Shown piece after piece: positions 4,575 through 7,837 of a DNA stretch of 7,837 bases. Position 1 is the first letter of the stretch; each line of letters opens with the position of its first letter. This stretch comes from Acidobacteriaceae bacterium (lineage in GTDB: Bacteria; Acidobacteriota; Terriglobia; Terriglobales; Acidobacteriaceae), in contig JASHYS010000320.1 of NCBI GenBank assembly GCA_030042915.1, forward strand, positions 1-7,837, written 5' to 3'. The position numbers and the translations under genes are program-made. The notes below the pieces were generated by a model. The model searched no databases. It worked only from the letters and a program-made list of their open reading frames with translations, and was not told the DNA's origin.

Positions 4575-5593
4575 AGCGAGTACTCACCAGGGCAATGATG
4601 TCGCTGGCCTTCCTTGGCGTGATGATGCTCCTGGTTGGCGCGCAGGGCGGGCAGAAGGCGATTGCGTCGCCGCCGGCGCAGGCCAATACCTCATCCAAGG
4701 CTCCTTTAGGGACACGCTGCTCAGAATGCCATTCCTGTTCCAATCCCACGGCGGGTAATTCCTGTTTGGCTCCCTGCCCGCGTCCGATGCCTACAGAAGG
4801 GCCGAACGTGGTGTTGCTCAAGGAGCTCTCCAAGGACTATCAGCCGGTCATCTTCGCTCACCGGCTGCATGCCCAAATGTCGGGATTGTCCGGCGGCTGT
4901 GCGGAGTGCCACCACAATAATCCAGCCGGCAAAATTCTGGCGTGCAGCAACTGCCATAGCGCAACGCAGGCGGGAACTCTTCTGAAGCCCAACCTGACCG
5001 GCGCTTACCACCGCAATTGCCTGCAATGCCATCGGGAATGGAATCAAAACACCAAATGCGTCCTCTGCCACGAGGTGAAGACAGCGCAGTCGGTGCCCGT
5101 TTCCCTCCCCACCTCAGGCGACATCATGGGCGTCCTTCATCCCGATGTCCAGGCGCCGGTGGTCAAGATGTTCGATACCTCCTATCCGCTCGGCAGCAAG
5201 GTCACCTTCCCGCATCAGGAACACGTCCAGCGGTTCGGTCTCCAGTGTGCCGATTGCCATCAGAAGGAGGACTGCGGCGACTGCCATCACACGGCAGAAA
5301 CCGCATCGGAGCATGTCAGGAGCCTGGACGAAATGCATGCCGTTTGCGCCAACTGCCACCAAACGACCGGTGGTCCCGAGACGTGCGCGCGCTGCCACTC
5401 CGACCAGCAGCTTCCGTCGTTCAGCCACAAGCAAGTCGGGCTGGAGCTGAGCTCCGATCACCAGATTGCCAAGTGTACCGACTGCCATGTCGGCGCCAAA
5501 TACAACCAGAAGCCAAGCTGCAAATCGTGCCACGGGACCGATGTTAGCTATCCGGCGCAAGTGCCCGGAACCAAAGTGGTGAAAACGCCATGA
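4571..5593 (+). CDS. Periplasmic 11-haem cytochrome c with class III (c3-like) modules, HmcA-like
   Basis: 340 residues with an N-terminal signal or anchor (about 3-24) and eleven CxxCH sites starting at residues 50, 110, 125, 150, 163, 226, 235, 259, 272, 302 and 317. They fall into modules: one lone site followed by CSNPTAGNSCLAPCPRP (55-71); a tetrahaem unit opened by FAHRLH (95-168); a second opened by FPHQEH (213-277); and a half unit with two sites opened by FSH (284-322). Each opening FxH, with further histidines before the third site (YHRNC, MHAVC), fits bis-histidine c3-type haems. HmcA of Desulfovibrio has sixteen haems in related modules, so this is a shorter relative. Probable role: multihaem electron relay on the periplasmic face, exchanging electrons with the Fe-S subunit and with soluble cytochromes. 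Both ends overlap neighbours as ATGA. Which outside donor or acceptor it serves is unknown. Confidence 0.9.
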   Translation: MKRVLTRAMMSLAFLGVMMLLVGAQGGQKAIASPPAQANTSSKAPLGTRCSECHSCSNPTAGNSCLAPCPRPMPTEGPNVVLLKELSKDYQPVIFAHRLHAQMSGLSGGCAECHHNNPAGKILACSNCHSATQAGTLLKPNLTGAYHRNCLQCHREWNQNTKCVLCHEVKTAQSVPVSLPTSGDIMGVLHPDVQAPVVKMFDTSYPLGSKVTFPHQEHVQRFGLQCADCHQKEDCGDCHHTAETASEHVRSLDEMHAVCANCHQTTGGPETCARCHSDQQLPSFSHKQVGLELSSDHQIAKCTDCHVGAKYNQKPSCKSCHGTDVSYPAQVPGTKVVKTP

Positions 5594-6513
5594 AAGAAAA
5601 TCGCCGAACCTTCATAACCTGGCTCGCCGCGGGTAGTGGCGCGCTCTGCTTCCGTGCCAAGGCAGATGATCTGTCTGCGGTGGGAGATTTTCGTGGGTAC
5701 CCCGACCGTGTGGGAATGCTCGTCGACTTGTCGGCCTGCGTAGGCTGCCGTAGATGCGAGGAAGCCTGCAAGCGGGTGAATGATCTGCCGCCAGTAAGCG
5801 TGCCCTTGGGCGACAAGTCGGTGTTCAATGAGGTTCGACGAACCGACGAGAACAATTGGACGGTTGTCAACCGCTTCATTCCCGGTCCGGGCGCGACAGC
5901 CGTTTATGCCAAGAAGCAGTGCATGCACTGCAACGAGCCTGCCTGCGCGGCGGTTTGTCCGGTCAAGGCTTTCGTCAAGACGGAGCTGGGGCCGGTCATT
6001 TACCATCCGGAACTCTGCATGGGGTGCCGGTATTGCATGGCGGCTTGTCCCTTCGGCATTCCGGCCTTCGAATACCACAGCGCGAACCCCAAGGTCACAA
6101 AATGCGTCTTTTGCAACGACCGGATCAAGCAGGGTCTGCTGCCAGGCTGCACTGCGGCCTGCCCGACCAATGCCATCACGTTCGGCAAGCGCAGTGAACT
6201 GATTCGGCAAGCACAGGAGAAAATTCTTCAGAAGCCTGGCGAATACCAGGATCACATCTACGGCATGACCGAGGCCGGCGGCACCAGCTGGATGTACATT
6301 TCGAAGGCTCCATTTAATGAACTGGGGTTCGCCATGGACTTAGGCGAAAAGGCGATGGCGACCTACAGCTATGGTTTCCTCTCGATGGTGTCGGCGGTGT
6401 TTATGGTCTGGCCGGCATTGCTGGGAGGGTTCTATCTGTTTTCCAAGAGCCGGGAACAGCAGGCGAGCGAAGAAGCCGGGCCCGCCGCGAGCAAACAAGG
6501 AGACGCGCGATGA
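5590..6513 (+). CDS. Tat-exported 4x[4Fe-4S] ferredoxin-like subunit with membrane anchor (HmcB/HybA type)
   Basis: 307 residues. The N-terminus has a twin-arginine motif (NRRTFI, 4-9) and a short hydrophobic stretch, pointing to folded export by Tat. Sixteen cysteines form four clusters in the DmsB/HybA pattern: C50-C53-C56-C60; C111-C114-C119-C123; C143-C146-C149-C153; and C172-C175-C187-C191. The signatures CMGCRYCMAACPFGIP and CVFCNDR are typical. A C-terminal membrane helix (about 261-284, SYGFLSMVSAVFMVWPALLGGFY) anchors it, as in HybA and HmcB and unlike soluble NrfC. It should wire the quinone-site subunit encoded next to the multihaem cytochrome encoded just before. It overlaps both neighbours by ATGA; its ribosome site is weak, so translation probably depends on coupling. 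The Fe-S type is certain, the Hmc assignment rests on order and partners. No molybdopterin or hydrogenase subunit is in view. Confidence 0.92.
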   Translation: MKENRRTFITWLAAGSGALCFRAKADDLSAVGDFRGYPDRVGMLVDLSACVGCRRCEEACKRVNDLPPVSVPLGDKSVFNEVRRTDENNWTVVNRFIPGPGATAVYAKKQCMHCNEPACAAVCPVKAFVKTELGPVIYHPELCMGCRYCMAACPFGIPAFEYHSANPKVTKCVFCNDRIKQGLLPGCTAACPTNAITFGKRSELIRQAQEKILQKPGEYQDHIYGMTEAGGTSWMYISKAPFNELGFAMDLGEKAMATYSYGFLSMVSAVFMVWPALLGGFYLFSKSREQQASEEAGPAASKQGDAR

Positions 6514-7823
6514 ACGACACTGCCTCCCACCCTTTCCTGAGCCAGCCATGGATTCGGGAAAACATTTTTCTCGGCAAATCGATCGGCCAATACATCCGAA
6601 GCCTGTTCACCCCCTTCAATTGCGTGGCCGCGCTCATCATTCTTGGCGGCCTTCCATTGATCGCGATTCGATACGCAACCGGGCTGGGCTTCGTCACCAA
6701 CTCCTCGAATGATTTCCCGTGGGGATTGTACCTGGGTTGGGGCCTTTTTGGCGGCGTTCCGCTGTCCTCCACCGGCTTTATCATGGCCTCCACTGTCTAT
6801 CTGTTCGGAATGAAGCAATATCATATGCTCGTCCGGCCGGCCGTCTTGACCGGCTTCGTCGGCTATTTCTTTGCAGTGGTCTTTTTGCTGGTGGACCTGG
6901 GCAAGCCATGGCACCTGCCTTATCCCATGATGCTCTCTTTTGGAACCAGCTCAGTTCTGTTTCTGGTTGCCTGGCACGTGGCACTCTATCTTTCCACGCA
7001 GTTTGTCGAGTTTTGCCCTGCGATCTTCGAGTGGATGAACGCTGATACCTTCCGGCGCTGGGCCATTCGGGTAACCATTGGCGCCACCATCTTCGGTGTC
7101 ATCCTCTCCACGCTGCATCAATCCGCCCTGGGCGCGATGTTCCTGGTCATGCCGGCCAAGGTGCATCCGCTCTGGTATACGTCTTACATCCCGCTGCTGT
7201 TTTTCGTCTCCAGCATTTTTGCCGGTATTTCGATGATTATTCTCGAAAGCACTTTGGTCCGTCGCTTCCTGCCCAGTCGCATGGCCGAGGAGAACAAGCG
7301 GAAGCTGGATGGGCTGACGCTGGGATTGGGCAAGGGTGCCGCTCTGGCCGGTTTGACCTATTTCGGCCTCAAATGGACCGCCTTGGCCCACGGCAACGAG
7401 TGGGGATATCTCAGTACCGGTTATGGGACATGGTTTCTGTGCGAGGTGTTCGGCCTGGTGTTGCTGCCTTGCATCCTGTTCACGATCGGCGTTCGCCAGG
7501 GAAATGTTAAGATCGTCCGTGTGGCGGCTGGTCTGACCGTGGTGGGAATCCTTGCCAACCGGATTACCGTGGCCCTGGTCGCATACAACTGGCGGCTGCC
7601 GCACGAAATTCCAGGTTGGAAAGAGATCTGGGTGGTGGCCACCATCGTGACCATTGAGATCCTGGTCTATCGCTGGGTCGTCAACCGCCTCCCGGTTCAC
7701 ATGGAACACCCCGCCTACGCGGGTGAGCACCAAGCCGCGTCGGGGAGCCTGGCCGGATCGGTTGGCGGCGCAGTAGTAGCAGCGACCGCGGAAGCAATGG
7801 CGCCGTTGAATCCTCCCCTATAG
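6510..7823 (+). CDS. NrfD-superfamily quinone-interacting membrane subunit (HybB/HmcC type)
   Basis: 437 residues with about ten membrane helices. Features of the HybB/HmcC branch are visible: DFPWGLYLGWGLFGGVPLSS (68-87), VDLGKPWH (128-135), and STLHQSALGAMFLVMPAKVH (200-219) followed by PLWYTSYIPLLFFVSSIF (220-237). The last block is the most diagnostic and separates it from short NrfD/PsrC proteins of about 300 residues. Such proteins hold a (mena)quinone site near the outer face and carry no haem; electrons go to or come from the partner Fe-S protein. The last ~35 residues (Ala/Gly-rich, after HMEHPAYAGEH) look disordered. AAGGAG (6497-6502) is a good ribosome site and the start overlaps the previous stop as ATGA. 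Last gene in view, 14 bases from the window edge, so further subunits could follow. Often named 'Ni/Fe-hydrogenase cytochrome b subunit' by homology, but no hydrogenase is present here. Confidence 0.93.
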   Translation: MNDTASHPFLSQPWIRENIFLGKSIGQYIRSLFTPFNCVAALIILGGLPLIAIRYATGLGFVTNSSNDFPWGLYLGWGLFGGVPLSSTGFIMASTVYLFGMKQYHMLVRPAVLTGFVGYFFAVVFLLVDLGKPWHLPYPMMLSFGTSSVLFLVAWHVALYLSTQFVEFCPAIFEWMNADTFRRWAIRVTIGATIFGVILSTLHQSALGAMFLVMPAKVHPLWYTSYIPLLFFVSSIFAGISMIILESTLVRRFLPSRMAEENKRKLDGLTLGLGKGAALAGLTYFGLKWTALAHGNEWGYLSTGYGTWFLCEVFGLVLLPCILFTIGVRQGNVKIVRVAAGLTVVGILANRITVALVAYNWRLPHEIPGWKEIWVVATIVTIEILVYRWVVNRLPVHMEHPAYAGEHQAASGSLAGSVGGAVVAATAEAMAPLNPPL

Positions 7824-7837
7824 GGCCCGCGACGGCC

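Noticed and set aside
5548..6255. 235-codon minus-strand frame opposite the Fe-S gene
   Set aside because: The opposite strand encodes sixteen correctly spaced cluster cysteines, so this is a shadow.
6951..7733. 260-codon minus-strand frame opposite the HybB/HmcC-type gene
   Set aside because: The product is rich in His, Gln, Asp and Gly, typical of the antisense of a membrane protein; no motif or ribosome site.
6510..7823. Reading the operon as a [NiFe]-hydrogenase-2 locus because of HybA/HybB similarity
   Set aside because: No large or small hydrogenase subunit, or maturation gene, lies in the window; the multihaem cytochrome and HmcD-like gene fit an Hmc-type complex better.
1..7837. CRISPR arrays, tRNA/rRNA genes, insertion sequences, phage genes
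   Set aside because: No regularly spaced repeats, transposase motifs, terminal inverted repeats or structural RNA signatures were seen on either strand.

Overview
The window looks like a chromosomal segment of an Acidobacteriota member (inference). The main taxonomic clue is the left-edge gene fragment, whose N-terminus matches the MacB/FtsX-like 'ADOP' permease family that is greatly expanded in Acidobacteria. The moderately GC-rich sequence and the Hmc/HybAB-type respiratory genes fit this, but the assignment rests on the protein signature and was not tested by a search.

Layout. Positions 1-306 (minus) hold the first 102 codons of the ADOP permease. Positions 307-633 carry no gene, only two inverted repeats. 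Positions 634-3542 (minus) form a tightly packed cytochrome c maturation cluster transcribed as ccmF, then ccmH, then a short ccmI-like gene. Positions 3543-4036 are a divergent control region with three copies of a CRP/FNR-type palindrome (GTGA-N6-TCAC), one near ccmF and two on the cytochrome side. Positions 4037-7823 (plus) hold a respiratory operon: a monohaem cytochrome c, a strong hairpin, a 43-residue membrane protein, an 11-haem cytochrome, a four-cluster ferredoxin-like protein with a Tat-like signal and a C-terminal membrane anchor, and a HybB/HmcC-type (NrfD superfamily) quinone-interacting membrane protein. The last four genes are joined by ATGA stop/start overlaps.

How it fits together. 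The plus-strand operon encodes the core of an Hmc-like membrane redox complex. A polytopic quinone-site subunit passes electrons through [4Fe-4S] clusters to a periplasmic multihaem cytochrome, or the reverse. The small monohaem cytochrome upstream is a plausible soluble partner. The operon needs at least 12 covalently attached haems, and the divergent ccmFH cluster encodes the haem lyase machinery that makes them. The shared palindromes suggest that one CRP/FNR-family regulator controls both the complex and its maturation factors.

Most notable points: the 1+4+4+2 haem-motif layout of the large cytochrome, the easily missed 43-residue HmcD-like gene, the repeated regulator site with matching promoter geometry on both sides, the 13-bp perfect hairpin that may set cytochrome:complex stoichiometry, and an upstream 8-codon mini-ORF that itself ends in an ATGA overlap.
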